In this document: piece by piece, positions 7,828 to 13,673 of the stretch
Position numbering within the stretch: the stretch's first letter is position 1
How the letters are laid out: each line of letters starts with the position of its first letter
DNA from: an uncultured bacterium
Lineage (GTDB): Bacteria > Planctomycetota > Phycisphaerae > Phycisphaerales > SM1A02
Direction of reading: 5' to 3'
NCBI GenBank assembly: GCA_903867275.1
Contig: CAIPQY010000090.1
Location: 1 to 13,673 of the forward strand
Length of the DNA: 13,673 nt
Position numbers and translations under genes: made by a program
Notes under the pieces: generated by a model
Seen by the model: only the letters and a program-made list of their open reading frames with translations
Database searches by the model: none
Told to the model about the DNA's origin: nothing

Positions 7828-9015
7828 ATGTTGAATTCACTCCGCATCGTCCCGCTGGCATTCGCTGCATGTCTGTTCGCACCCGTCGCCTGCGTGCAGG
7901 CGCCCAGCGTTGCGCCCGCCACAACCGCGCTCGAAGTGCGCCATGTGCAGCCGCCCGACCTGTCCGATGCGCACCTCGGCAAGAAGATGCTGTGTGTGCG
8001 CCCCATGCGTCATGGCGCCCCGCGCCTGTGCGTGGAGCAGGTGGGTGACAAGGTCGTGGCGCACGACTACGGCCACGGTGGCAGCGGCTGGACGCTGGCC
8101 CCGGGCAGCGCCGACTACGTGAACAACCTGCTCATCAATTCGCCGCTTGCCAAGGACCTGCGCAAGGACACGCCCATCACCGTCATCGGCGCCGGCGTCA
8201 TCGGCCTGTTCAGCGCCTACGACCTCTCGCAGAAGGGCTACACCAACATCACCATCGTGGCCGATCGCTTCGACAACCTCACTTCGCACAACGCGGGCGG
8301 CCTGCTGGCACCCGTGTCCATGGACAACGACCCGGCCATGCAGCCCGTCATCGAACGCATCGGCCTGGATGCCTACCGCTTCTACGCGCAGGTGGCGCGC
8401 GGCGAGCATCCGCACTTCAAGTCGGGGGCCTTGATCGTGCCCAGCTACTTCGACGACCGCAAGGAATCGGGCCTGGAGCCCTATGTCGGCAAGGTCATGC
8501 AGCCCGCCAAGGATGTCACGCTCGACTTCGGCACCGGCACCACGCGCCGCATGGTGGTGTACGACGACGGCATCTTCATGGACACCGCCGTCATGATGCA
8601 GTCGCTCACCGACTGGCTGAAGCCGCGCGTGAAGTTCGTGCAGCGCAAGGTGGAGCGCCTGTCCGACATCGACACGCGCTACATCGTGGATTGCGCCGGC
8701 CTGGGCGCGGGGGCGCTGAACGGCGACAAGGCCGTGGTGCCCGTGCAGGGCCACCTGATCATGCTCAAGGATCAGCAGCCCAAGCAGCTGCAGTACATGA
8801 TCCTGGTCTATTTCGGCGAGGCCAAGACGGCCAGCGGTCTGAAGGTGAAGCGATCCTTCTACCAGTTCCCCAAGCACCTGCCCGGCACGGCGCCGAACGA
8901 TGTTGGCGTGGTGGGCGGCACCTTCATCGAGGGCGCCGACATGGACATGCCCAACGAGGACGAGTTCCGCATCATGCTCGAGAACGCGCGCAAGTTCTAC
9001 GGCTTGAAGGATTGA
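7828..9015 (+). CDS. Exported D-amino-acid oxidase-family FAD enzyme, apparently circularly permuted
   Basis: The 395-residue protein starts at an ATG preceded by AGGAAA about 9 nt upstream. Residues 1-24 look like an export signal with cysteines at 15 and 22, but no clean lipobox. Residues ~54-105 carry V-R-P-M-R (57-61) and Y-G-H-G-G-S-G-W-T-L (81-90), the block that closes D-amino-acid oxidases and holds the substrate-binding Arg and the FAD-contacting glycine loop. Only after this comes the Rossmann motif G-A-G-V-I-G (121-126), then A-D-R-F-x-x-L-T-S, N-A-G-G (155-158), V-K-F-V-Q-R-K-V-E (268-276), the V-D-C-A-G-L-G-A-G-A-L strand, and Tyr345 in F-Y-Q-F-P. The chain ends at 395, where ordinary members would enter the V-R-P block. 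Expected chemistry is oxidative deamination of a D-amino acid or similar amine with H2O2 release outside the cytoplasm. Family firm; substrate unknown. Confidence 0.88.
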   Translation: MLNSLRIVPLAFAACLFAPVACVQAPSVAPATTALEVRHVQPPDLSDAHLGKKMLCVRPMRHGAPRLCVEQVGDKVVAHDYGHGGSGWTLAPGSADYVNNLLINSPLAKDLRKDTPITVIGAGVIGLFSAYDLSQKGYTNITIVADRFDNLTSHNAGGLLAPVSMDNDPAMQPVIERIGLDAYRFYAQVARGEHPHFKSGALIVPSYFDDRKESGLEPYVGKVMQPAKDVTLDFGTGTTRRMVVYDDGIFMDTAVMMQSLTDWLKPRVKFVQRKVERLSDIDTRYIVDCAGLGAGALNGDKAVVPVQGHLIMLKDQQPKQLQYMILVYFGEAKTASGLKVKRSFYQFPKHLPGTAPNDVGVVGGTFIEGADMDMPNEDEFRIMLENARKFYGLKD

Positions 9016-9041
9016 TGCCGGCTGCCACAACCCCAAAAACC

Positions 9042-9074
9042 ACGAAGCCGAAGGCGGTGTGCCTTCGGCTTCGT
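9042..9074 (-). terminator. Perfect hairpin between FAD enzyme gene and tRNA-Val, likely shared terminator
   Basis: Arms 9042-9055 and 9061-9074 are perfectly complementary over 14 bp around a 5-nt loop (GGTGT). On the minus strand the stem is followed after two bases by five T residues, the form of a Rho-independent terminator for the tRNA, whose 3' end lies only 5 nt away. On the plus strand it lies 26 bases past the FAD gene stop but has no T-run on that side, so it may also stop or protect that transcript. Confidence 0.75.
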
Positions 9075-9079
9075 TGCAG

Positions 9080-9153
9080 TGGGCGATAAAGGACTCGAAC
9101 CTTCGACCTCACGGGTGTGATCCGTGCGCTCTAGCCAGCTGAGCTAATCGCCC
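9080..9153 (-). tRNA. tRNA-Val (anticodon CAC)
   Basis: On the minus strand the sequence folds as a full cloverleaf of 74 nt. The 7-bp acceptor stem is GGGCGAT with ATCGCCC. The D arm is GCTC/GAGC with a 9-nt loop. The anticodon stem CACGG/CCGTG encloses the loop ATCACAC, giving CAC at positions 34-36 after U33, which reads valine codon GUG. The variable loop is short and the T arm GAAGG/CCTTT (one G-U pair) encloses TTCGAGT. The discriminator base is A. CCA is not encoded: the bases after A73 are CTG. Confidence 0.95.
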
Positions 9154-9168
9154 AAACCAAGGGGAATG

Positions 9169-9197
9169 AGTGTATCGGCATCCCCGCCGATTGTCAC
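9169..9197 (-). promoter_or_regulatory. Sigma-70-like promoter for tRNA-Val
   Basis: On the minus strand upstream of the tRNA there is GTGACA (9197-9192, 5/6 to the -35 consensus), a 17-bp spacer, and TACACT (9174-9169, 4/6 to the -10 consensus). The -10 box ends 15 bases before the tRNA 5' end, leaving a leader of about 8 nt, which suits a tRNA gene. Match and spacing are seen directly; activity is inferred. Confidence 0.55.
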
Positions 9198-9219
9198 CAC
9201 CTTCGGAACGCGCGCAGGT

Positions 9220-9243
9220 GCCCGGATTTGGCGAATCCCGGGC
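9220..9243 (-). terminator. Hairpin after the protease gene, possible terminator
   Basis: Bases 9220-9228 pair with 9234-9243 over nine GC-rich pairs, with one bulged base and a 5-nt loop. It lies about 40 bases past the protease stop and just upstream of the tRNA promoter. No T-run follows on the minus strand, so the assignment is tentative. Confidence 0.35.
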
Positions 9244-9282
9244 CGAAATCCCCGCGCAGACGCCGTTTCGCCACCGCTCGCC

Positions 9283-12186
9283 TCACGGCGTGATGCACAT
9301 CGAGGACTGGAACCGCGCGCCCTCGGGCGTGAGCAGGGGCAGCCATGTGGCGCCGCCGTCCGGCGTGTATTCGGCGCCCGCACCGGCCTCGCCAGCGGCC
9401 ATCTGGCGGCCACCCCACCTGATCACGCGCATGGACGAGATGCAGTCGATGCCCTCAGGCATGGCCTGCACCGAAATCGACAGCACCTCGCGACTCGATG
9501 GCGCAAGAATGTCGCTCACGGTGATCAGCCTCGAGGAAGGCGGCACACTCATCTGGTCACCAGCGGGTCCATACGGCTGACTCACGGCTTCGCGGTCCAC
9601 CACCAACGGCGCGCCACCGTCGCGGAAGCGCACCGTCACGCGAACCGCAAGTTCCGTGGCCGGCATCAGCCGCCCCTGGCGTTGAACCGTGGACCAGCCG
9701 AACAGCTTGATCGAGGATGAACCCGCGATGTTCTGAGGGTCGCCCACCACGCGAAGGCTGCTGATCGAATGGATGCCCGGATCCAACTGCTGACGCACGA
9801 TGGTCACCGTTGGGTCGGCGGCACCTGGCTGCGTGCCCGCCACCGGAAGTCCGTAGCCAACATCGCCGGCCTCGCAGGCCACCAGCGTGGTCAGCGGCGC
9901 CAGACCCGGCACCTCTTCGCAGGCAACGCCTCGGCCCCAGAAGTAGCCCTGCGCCTGATCGCACTGCACCTTGCTGCCGATCGCGCAGATGCCGTTGGGA
10001 AGCGTGCACGCACCAGGGCGCGTGTCGGCGTAGGTGAACACGTTCTGGTTGCCTTCATCCGAGTCCCAGCCCAGTGTCGGGCAGTCAAGCGACACGGGAT
10101 ACACCACGCCTGGCGCGTTGATTGGATCGGGTCGCACCGGCCGCGGGTAGGTGTCCGCAGCATCGCGCAGAGAGTCGCCGTAGTAGCTGCGCAGCACCGG
10201 ATTGCCGCTGCAGTCGGCCACGTAGCCCGGCGTCATCGTGGCGATGCAGGGGCCCCACATCATCAGCAGGTCGGCGATGTCGCCGTTGTCCACCACGCCG
10301 TCCCAGTTCATGTCGCACACGCACGGCGCCGGCGACGACGGGCACATGCCGAAATCCATCAGCACCAGCGACAGGTCGCCGGTGTCCACCGAGCCACTGC
10401 CATCCAGATCGCCGCCGCAGCCGCCGCCGATCGATGCCGTCATGGCGTAGCCGTAGCCCACGCTGCCAGATGTGGCCACGGGCTGCCACATCACGTACAC
10501 GCCGGCCAGACTGCTGGCGCGCACCGTGCGTCGAGCCATGATCTCGTACGCCTCACCCGTGAGCACCGCGTTGCTGTCCCACAGCACGGCCTGCGTGGCG
10601 GCATCGAAGATCGCCAGTCGCGCCTTGGCACCGACGGGCGATCCATCCTGAAACTGGATGCCAAGACTGACGGTGTTCACCGTCAGGCTCACCGGCCCCG
10701 CCGTGCTTCGCACATTGCGCACGCATTGAAACGACGCGTCGATGGGGGTGATGCCGTTGCCCAGGATCACCGACTTCGAATCGCCGATCCAAGCTTCTTC
10801 ATCTTCGCAGGTGATGCCGCTCGCGCTGTCGCACGCCTGCAGCAGTCGATTTGCGGATCCGGCCAGCGTGCCGTTGCCGCCGGGCGCCACCTTCCCCGGA
10901 TCCGTCTGGTCGCTCAACTTGCCGCGCGCGGCCGAGGCCATCAGCGCCAGATTTGCGCGCGTGGCGATCGTGAACGGCGCTTCCAGTTCCGCCGCGGTCG
11001 GCGGATGCCGCTGCAGATACAGCGCCGCAGCGCCGGCCACGATCGGCGAAGCCATCGAGGTGCCGCCACTGAGTTTCAGGCCACCTGCCACGCGCGTCCA
11101 GTCCGCCGCCAGAATGCCCGTGCCCGGTGCCCAGATGCCCACAGAGGGTCCGAAGTTGGAGAACACGGCAGGGTGGTCGTCGGCGTCACTGGCGCCCACG
11201 GCCAGCGCGAATGCCGAGGCAGCCGGATACTGCCAGGTCGCGGGCCACGATTCGTTGCCCGCCGCCACGATCACTGGAATGCCCTGCAGCGTCACGTTGC
11301 TGATGGCCTCTTCAAACACCGCCGCCTGCGCGCCACTGTGCTGGCCACTCAGCGACATGTTCACCACCGCTGGCAGCTGCACGTTGCCCGGCATCAGCAC
11401 CCAGTTCAGCGCCGCCACGGCGTTTGAGAACAGAAACGTGCCCTGGCTGTCGGTCACTGCCAACGACACGATGCTGGCGCCCGGCGCCACGCCCGTGGTC
11501 GCACCTGCGGCGCATCCCGCCACATGCGTGCCGTGACCTTGAATGTCGCGCCCACCGTTCGAATTGGCACCCGGATAGAAGTTCTCCATGCGCTTGATGC
11601 GCCCGGCAAACTCCGTGTGATCCGGATTGATGCCGCTGTCGATCACCACCACCGTCACGCCGGTGCCATCTGCGCCGCAGGATTGAAACGCAGGCGCCAG
11701 ACCGTCGGGCTGCGAGATGCGTCGCAGGCCCCACGGGTTCGGGCTGTTCGGGTCGGCGAAGGCGCTCTCCGGCGCGCTGTTCACCGAGCCTTCCATGTCC
11801 GGCTCCACGCGCGCAACCAGCGGGTTGGCGCGCAGCGCTTCGGCATCGGCGGGGTTCATCGCCGCGGCAAAGCCCACCGTCGCGTACTGATAGCGAAAGC
11901 GCACGTGCAGGTTGCCACCCGCCTCGGCCAGCACGCGATCGATCATGTCCGATGCGGCGGCGGGGGAGGTGTTTCGCGGCGTGGCTCGCAACTGCACGAA
12001 GTAGCTCGGAAGTCCCGTGGCTTCATCGATGCCCTGACCAGCAACGGCAGCGCTGCGGTCCGCGCCCGTTGCATCGGTGTTCGATGTGTTGCCCGCCATG
12101 CAGTGCAGCGCGACAGTCAAGGCCGCGACAGCAGCAACGCATTCGCTCAACTTCAGAAGCAACGGCCGATGCGAGTGTGAACTCAT
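9283..12186 (-). CDS. Secreted subtilisin-like serine protease (S8) with internal dockerin-like pair
   Basis: From the ATG at 12186 the protein is 967 residues. A signal peptide covers about residues 1-32 (H-R-P-L-L-L-K then a hydrophobic stretch ending C-M-A-G). An inhibitor-I9-like propeptide lies at about 60-130. The S8 catalytic domain holds Asp183 (V-V-I-D-S-G), His218 (G-H-G-T-H-V-A-G), the oxyanion Asn311 (A-A-G-N) and Ser377 (G-G-T-S-M-A-S-P), all intact. A beta-rich segment with paired Cys follows at about 450-585. Two EF-hand/dockerin-like repeats at ~592-647 (D-L-D-G-S-G-S-V and D-M-N-W-D-G-V-V) are followed by about 320 residues of unrecognised Cys-containing sequence to the C-terminus. 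The frame is open to an upstream start at 12267, but the extra 27 residues lack signal character. No Shine-Dalgarno site precedes 12186. It likely degrades extracellular protein. Confidence 0.92.
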   Translation of the reverse strand: MSSHSHRPLLLKLSECVAAVAALTVALHCMAGNTSNTDATGADRSAAVAGQGIDEATGLPSYFVQLRATPRNTSPAAASDMIDRVLAEAGGNLHVRFRYQYATVGFAAAMNPADAEALRANPLVARVEPDMEGSVNSAPESAFADPNSPNPWGLRRISQPDGLAPAFQSCGADGTGVTVVVIDSGINPDHTEFAGRIKRMENFYPGANSNGGRDIQGHGTHVAGCAAGATTGVAPGASIVSLAVTDSQGTFLFSNAVAALNWVLMPGNVQLPAVVNMSLSGQHSGAQAAVFEEAISNVTLQGIPVIVAAGNESWPATWQYPAASAFALAVGASDADDHPAVFSNFGPSVGIWAPGTGILAADWTRVAGGLKLSGGTSMASPIVAGAAALYLQRHPPTAAELEAPFTIATRANLALMASAARGKLSDQTDPGKVAPGGNGTLAGSANRLLQACDSASGITCEDEEAWIGDSKSVILGNGITPIDASFQCVRNVRSTAGPVSLTVNTVSLGIQFQDGSPVGAKARLAIFDAATQAVLWDSNAVLTGEAYEIMARRTVRASSLAGVYVMWQPVATSGSVGYGYAMTASIGGGCGGDLDGSGSVDTGDLSLVLMDFGMCPSSPAPCVCDMNWDGVVDNGDIADLLMMWGPCIATMTPGYVADCSGNPVLRSYYGDSLRDAADTYPRPVRPDPINAPGVVYPVSLDCPTLGWDSDEGNQNVFTYADTRPGACTLPNGICAIGSKVQCDQAQGYFWGRGVACEEVPGLAPLTTLVACEAGDVGYGLPVAGTQPGAADPTVTIVRQQLDPGIHSISSLRVVGDPQNIAGSSSIKLFGWSTVQRQGRLMPATELAVRVTVRFRDGGAPLVVDREAVSQPYGPAGDQMSVPPSSRLITVSDILAPSSREVLSISVQAMPEGIDCISSMRVIRWGGRQMAAGEAGAGAEYTPDGGATWLPLLTPEGARFQSSMCITP

Positions 12187-12192
12187 CCCCGC

Positions 12193-12222
12193 AACATACT
12201 TCGAAGCGGGGGGGTGGATCAA
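12193..12222 (-). promoter_or_regulatory. Possible promoter of the protease gene, leaderless geometry
   Basis: On the minus strand TTGATC (12222-12217, 4/6 to the -35 consensus) and TATGTT (12198-12193, 4/6 to the -10 consensus) are separated by 18 bp. The -10 box ends six bases before the chosen ATG, so transcription would begin at or next to the start codon. The match is modest and could be chance. Confidence 0.3.
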
Positions 12223-12297
12223 AGCGGCGGCCGCACTTTCGGGCACTTTCACGCGCATTTGACACACGCATGAAGCACAGCGTCGGCCACGAACACA

Positions 12298-12343
12298 CCA
12301 GCGGCGTCAGATCTCCGTGTTGCACGAAGTCTGACGCCGCTGG
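12298..12343 (-). terminator. 14-bp hairpin after the collagen-like gene, likely terminator
   Basis: Bases 12298-12311 and 12330-12343 are perfectly complementary over 14 bp, with an 18-nt loop. The hairpin begins about 50 bases downstream of the collagen-like gene stop on the minus strand and separates that gene from the protease gene. There is no T-run. A 14-bp inverted repeat with this spacing could also be a protein-binding site upstream of the protease gene. Confidence 0.5.
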
Positions 12344-12395
12344 CGTTGTGTCATGAGATGTCGATCGCCTCAGGCAGTCGGGCGATCAGCAGTGA

Positions 12396-13673
12396 TCACA
12401 TCTTGCCGGCGCGAATGAAGCTCTTGGCCTGCACGGTTGTGACGCCCGCGTTCGCAGTCTTCTGTGCCCAGAACAGTGTCAGGTTTCCGGCTGTCGCGCC
12501 ATTGGTCACGACGCCCTTCACCTGGCACCAGTCCGAGCCGGCACCGGTGGCAGAGTTGTAGTTGGTCATGGTCCAGGACATGGAGAAGGTGCTGTCCAGT
12601 CCATAGATCGCGACCGGAGTGGTCGATGCGCTGTCCACCAGCATCGCTTCCCAGCGGATCGTTGCACCCGATGGAGCGGATGGGAACACCTTGAAGCTGC
12701 CGCCACCGCTCGTCACGAAGATCAGCGCTTCGAATTCCAACGTCTCGTTGGCGCCAATCGGGATCGTGAGATTGTCATCCGCTTGCAGCGTGGTGGTGCT
12801 CGCCACGGTTTCGTCGGCAGTCTTCTTGGCGTAGACGAAGCCAGCACCATTCGTGCCGTTGGTTCCATTGGTGCCGTTCGTGCCGTTGGTACCCGCGGTG
12901 CCCGTGGCGCCCGTGGCACCCTTGATGTTGCCGGTCACGGAGTAGGTACCGCTTGCGCGTGTGTACACATCGCCTGTCGTCGAGTTGAGGTAGTAGTCGC
13001 CATCAACGCCCGAGCTGTTCGACGGTGCACCAGTGCCGGTGCGCCACACCGATCCGGCGGCACCGTTCGTACCGTTCGTACCGTTGGTGCCGTTCGTGCC
13101 AGCGGGGCCCTGCGGACCCGTGAGGCCGATGTCACCCTTCGCGCCAGTAGCACCAGTGGGACCAGTTGCACCCGTGAGGCCAGTCGCGCCCTGGATTCCC
13201 TGCGGACCCTGAGCGCCGATGTCACCCTTCGCGCCGGTTGCACCAGTGGGACCGGTTGCACCCGTGAGGCCAGTGTCGCCCTGGACGCCTTGGATGCCCT
13301 GAATGCCGGGGATGCCTTGATCGCCCTTGATGCCAGGAGCGCCGTCGACGCCGTTCACGCCAGCTTCGCCCTTGTCGCCCTTGATGCCGGCGATGCCTTG
13401 ATCGCCCTTGTCACCAGTCGCACCCTTCTCGCCGGGGATGCCTTGGATACCGGGGATGCCTTGATCGCCCTTGATGCCGGGAGCGCCGTCGACGCCGTTC
13501 GCGCCGGTGTCGCCCTTGTCGCCCTTGATGCCATCAGCGCCAGCGTCGCCCTTGTCACCCTTGATGCCGGGAGCGCCATCAGCGCCAGCGTCACCCTTGT
13601 CGCCCTTCAGACCTTGGATGCCCTGAATGCCGGGGATGCCTTGATCACCCTTGACGCCAGGAGCGCCGTCGAC
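12396..13673 (-). CDS. Collagen-like (Gly-X-Y) protein with phage-fibre-type C-terminal domain (partial, N-terminus off window)
   Basis: The minus-strand frame is open from the right edge to the stop at 12396, giving 425 residues of the C-terminal part; an internal GTG at 13358 is not the true start. From the edge to about 13059 it is unbroken Gly-X-Y, first rich in charged triplets (G-D-K, G-I-K, G-D-A), then in G-A-T/G-P-T triplets, ending in four G-T-N triplets. About 42 residues then break the helix (V-W-R-T-G-T-G-A-P-S ... G-D-Y-Y-L-N ... G-N-I-K), a module often seen inside bacterial and phage collagen-like proteins. A second short helix with five G-T-N triplets follows. The last ~148 residues, starting K-K-T-A-D-E-T-V, resemble C-terminal beta domains of phage and bacterial fibre proteins that probably drive trimerisation. 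Likely an extracellular or surface fibre; an anchor or signal would lie outside the window. Confidence 0.88.
   Translation of the reverse strand, partial: VDGAPGVKGDQGIPGIQGIQGLKGDKGDAGADGAPGIKGDKGDAGADGIKGDKGDTGANGVDGAPGIKGDQGIPGIQGIPGEKGATGDKGDQGIAGIKGDKGEAGVNGVDGAPGIKGDQGIPGIQGIQGVQGDTGLTGATGPTGATGAKGDIGAQGPQGIQGATGLTGATGPTGATGAKGDIGLTGPQGPAGTNGTNGTNGTNGAAGSVWRTGTGAPSNSSGVDGDYYLNSTTGDVYTRASGTYSVTGNIKGATGATGTAGTNGTNGTNGTNGTNGAGFVYAKKTADETVASTTTLQADDNLTIPIGANETLEFEALIFVTSGGGSFKVFPSAPSGATIRWEAMLVDSASTTPVAIYGLDSTFSMSWTMTNYNSATGAGSDWCQVKGVVTNGATAGNLTLFWAQKTANAGVTTVQAKSFIRAGKM
12846..12890 (-). repeat. Five tandem 9-bp units encoding Gly-Thr-Asn
   Basis: Five consecutive 9-bp units inside the collagen-like gene encode G-T-N triplets and differ mainly at synonymous positions. 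They lie just before the C-terminal globular domain. Confidence 0.8.
13062..13097 (-). repeat. Four tandem 9-bp units encoding Gly-Thr-Asn
   Basis: Four consecutive 9-bp units encode G-T-N triplets at the end of the first collagen helix, just before the non-collagen insert. The same triplet type closes both helices. Confidence 0.8.
13125..13274 (-). repeat. 90-bp period repeat in collagen-like gene
   Basis: Bases 13125-13184 and 13215-13274 are aligned copies 90 bp apart with about 3 mismatches in 60. The period equals ten Gly-X-Y triplets, so the duplication keeps the reading frame and the triple-helix register. Confidence 0.8.
13288..13673 (-). repeat. Dispersed ~60-bp repeats in collagen-like gene
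   Basis: Bases 13288-13349 and 13612-13673 match over 62 bp with 2 mismatches, 324 bp apart (36 Gly-X-Y triplets). A related, slightly diverged copy lies near 13441-13500. The third copy is cut by the window edge and the repeats probably continue beyond it. Confidence 0.8.

Noticed and set aside
7837..9036. Minus-strand open frame of 399 codons opposite the FAD enzyme
   Set aside because: It almost mirrors the real gene in register, has a His/Val/Gly-rich composition and no recognisable motif; it is a codon-bias shadow.
9080..9153. tRNA-His reading of the tRNA (GTG near the anticodon region)
   Set aside because: GTG appears only on the opposite strand. With the 5-bp anticodon stem fixed, positions 34-36 read CAC, and the acceptor and D arms fit tRNA-Val.
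9769..11427. Long plus-strand open frame of 552 codons
   Set aside because: It lies wholly antisense to the protease gene, is rich in Arg/His/Ala as expected of a GC-rich shadow frame, and shows no domain motif, whereas the minus strand has an intact catalytic triad.
13125..13673. Regular direct repeats that could suggest a CRISPR array
   Set aside because: Periods are multiples of 9 bp, there are no unique spacers between fixed repeats, and the whole stretch reads as an unbroken Gly-X-Y frame.

Overview
The window looks like chromosome from a high-GC planctomycete, most likely of class Phycisphaerae. The main clue is two unrelated secreted enzymes, a GH5 glycosidase and a subtilase, that both carry a paired EF-hand/dockerin-like block of the type D-x-D-x-(D/N/S)-x-x-V/I-x-x-x-D followed by a leucine-rich helix and a closing Phe/Trp-Gly-x-Cys. 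This module is typical of exported Phycisphaerae proteins. Shine-Dalgarno sites are weak or absent before most genes, which fits the same group. The taxonomic call is inference; there is no rRNA or other marker here.

Layout. Positions 1-3264 are a minus-strand run that reads leftward: a PqqB-like metallo-beta-lactamase-fold lipoprotein, a GT39-like multi-pass glycosyltransferase, and a small membrane protein that overlaps the glycosyltransferase stop by one base and leaves the window on the left. A divergent gap of about 250 bp separates this run from a plus-strand secreted GH5 glycoside hydrolase with a C-terminal dockerin-like tail (3513-4949), closed by a long hairpin. Next, on the plus strand, come an agmatinase/arginase-family ureohydrolase and, 13 bp later, an MFS transporter of DHA2-like layout, probably co-transcribed. 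A single plus-strand gene (7828-9015) encodes an exported FAD enzyme of the D-amino-acid oxidase family. It faces a minus-strand tRNA-Val(CAC), with a perfect 14-bp hairpin between them. The right third is minus strand: a subtilisin-like protease with an internal dockerin-like pair, then the C-terminal part of a collagen-like (Gly-X-Y) protein that runs off the right edge.

The strongest observation is that the D-amino-acid oxidase homologue appears circularly permuted. The motif block normally at the C-terminus of this family (V-R-P ... Y-G-H-G-G-x-G) lies before the Rossmann GxGxxG motif, and the protein ends where the normal enzyme would go on into that block. It also carries an export signal. 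Second-line observations are the HxHxGH variant of the metal motif in the PqqB-like lipoprotein, the mosaic of recent DNA duplications in the collagen-like gene, the internal position of the dockerin-like pair in the protease, and a possible leaderless start of the protease gene.

Together the genes suggest a heterotrophic cell that exports polysaccharide- and protein-degrading enzymes and a fibrous surface protein, and handles amino-acid or guanidino compounds. No mobile element, CRISPR array, phage integration module or other obvious accessory cluster was seen. All intergenic gaps are shorter than 300 bp.
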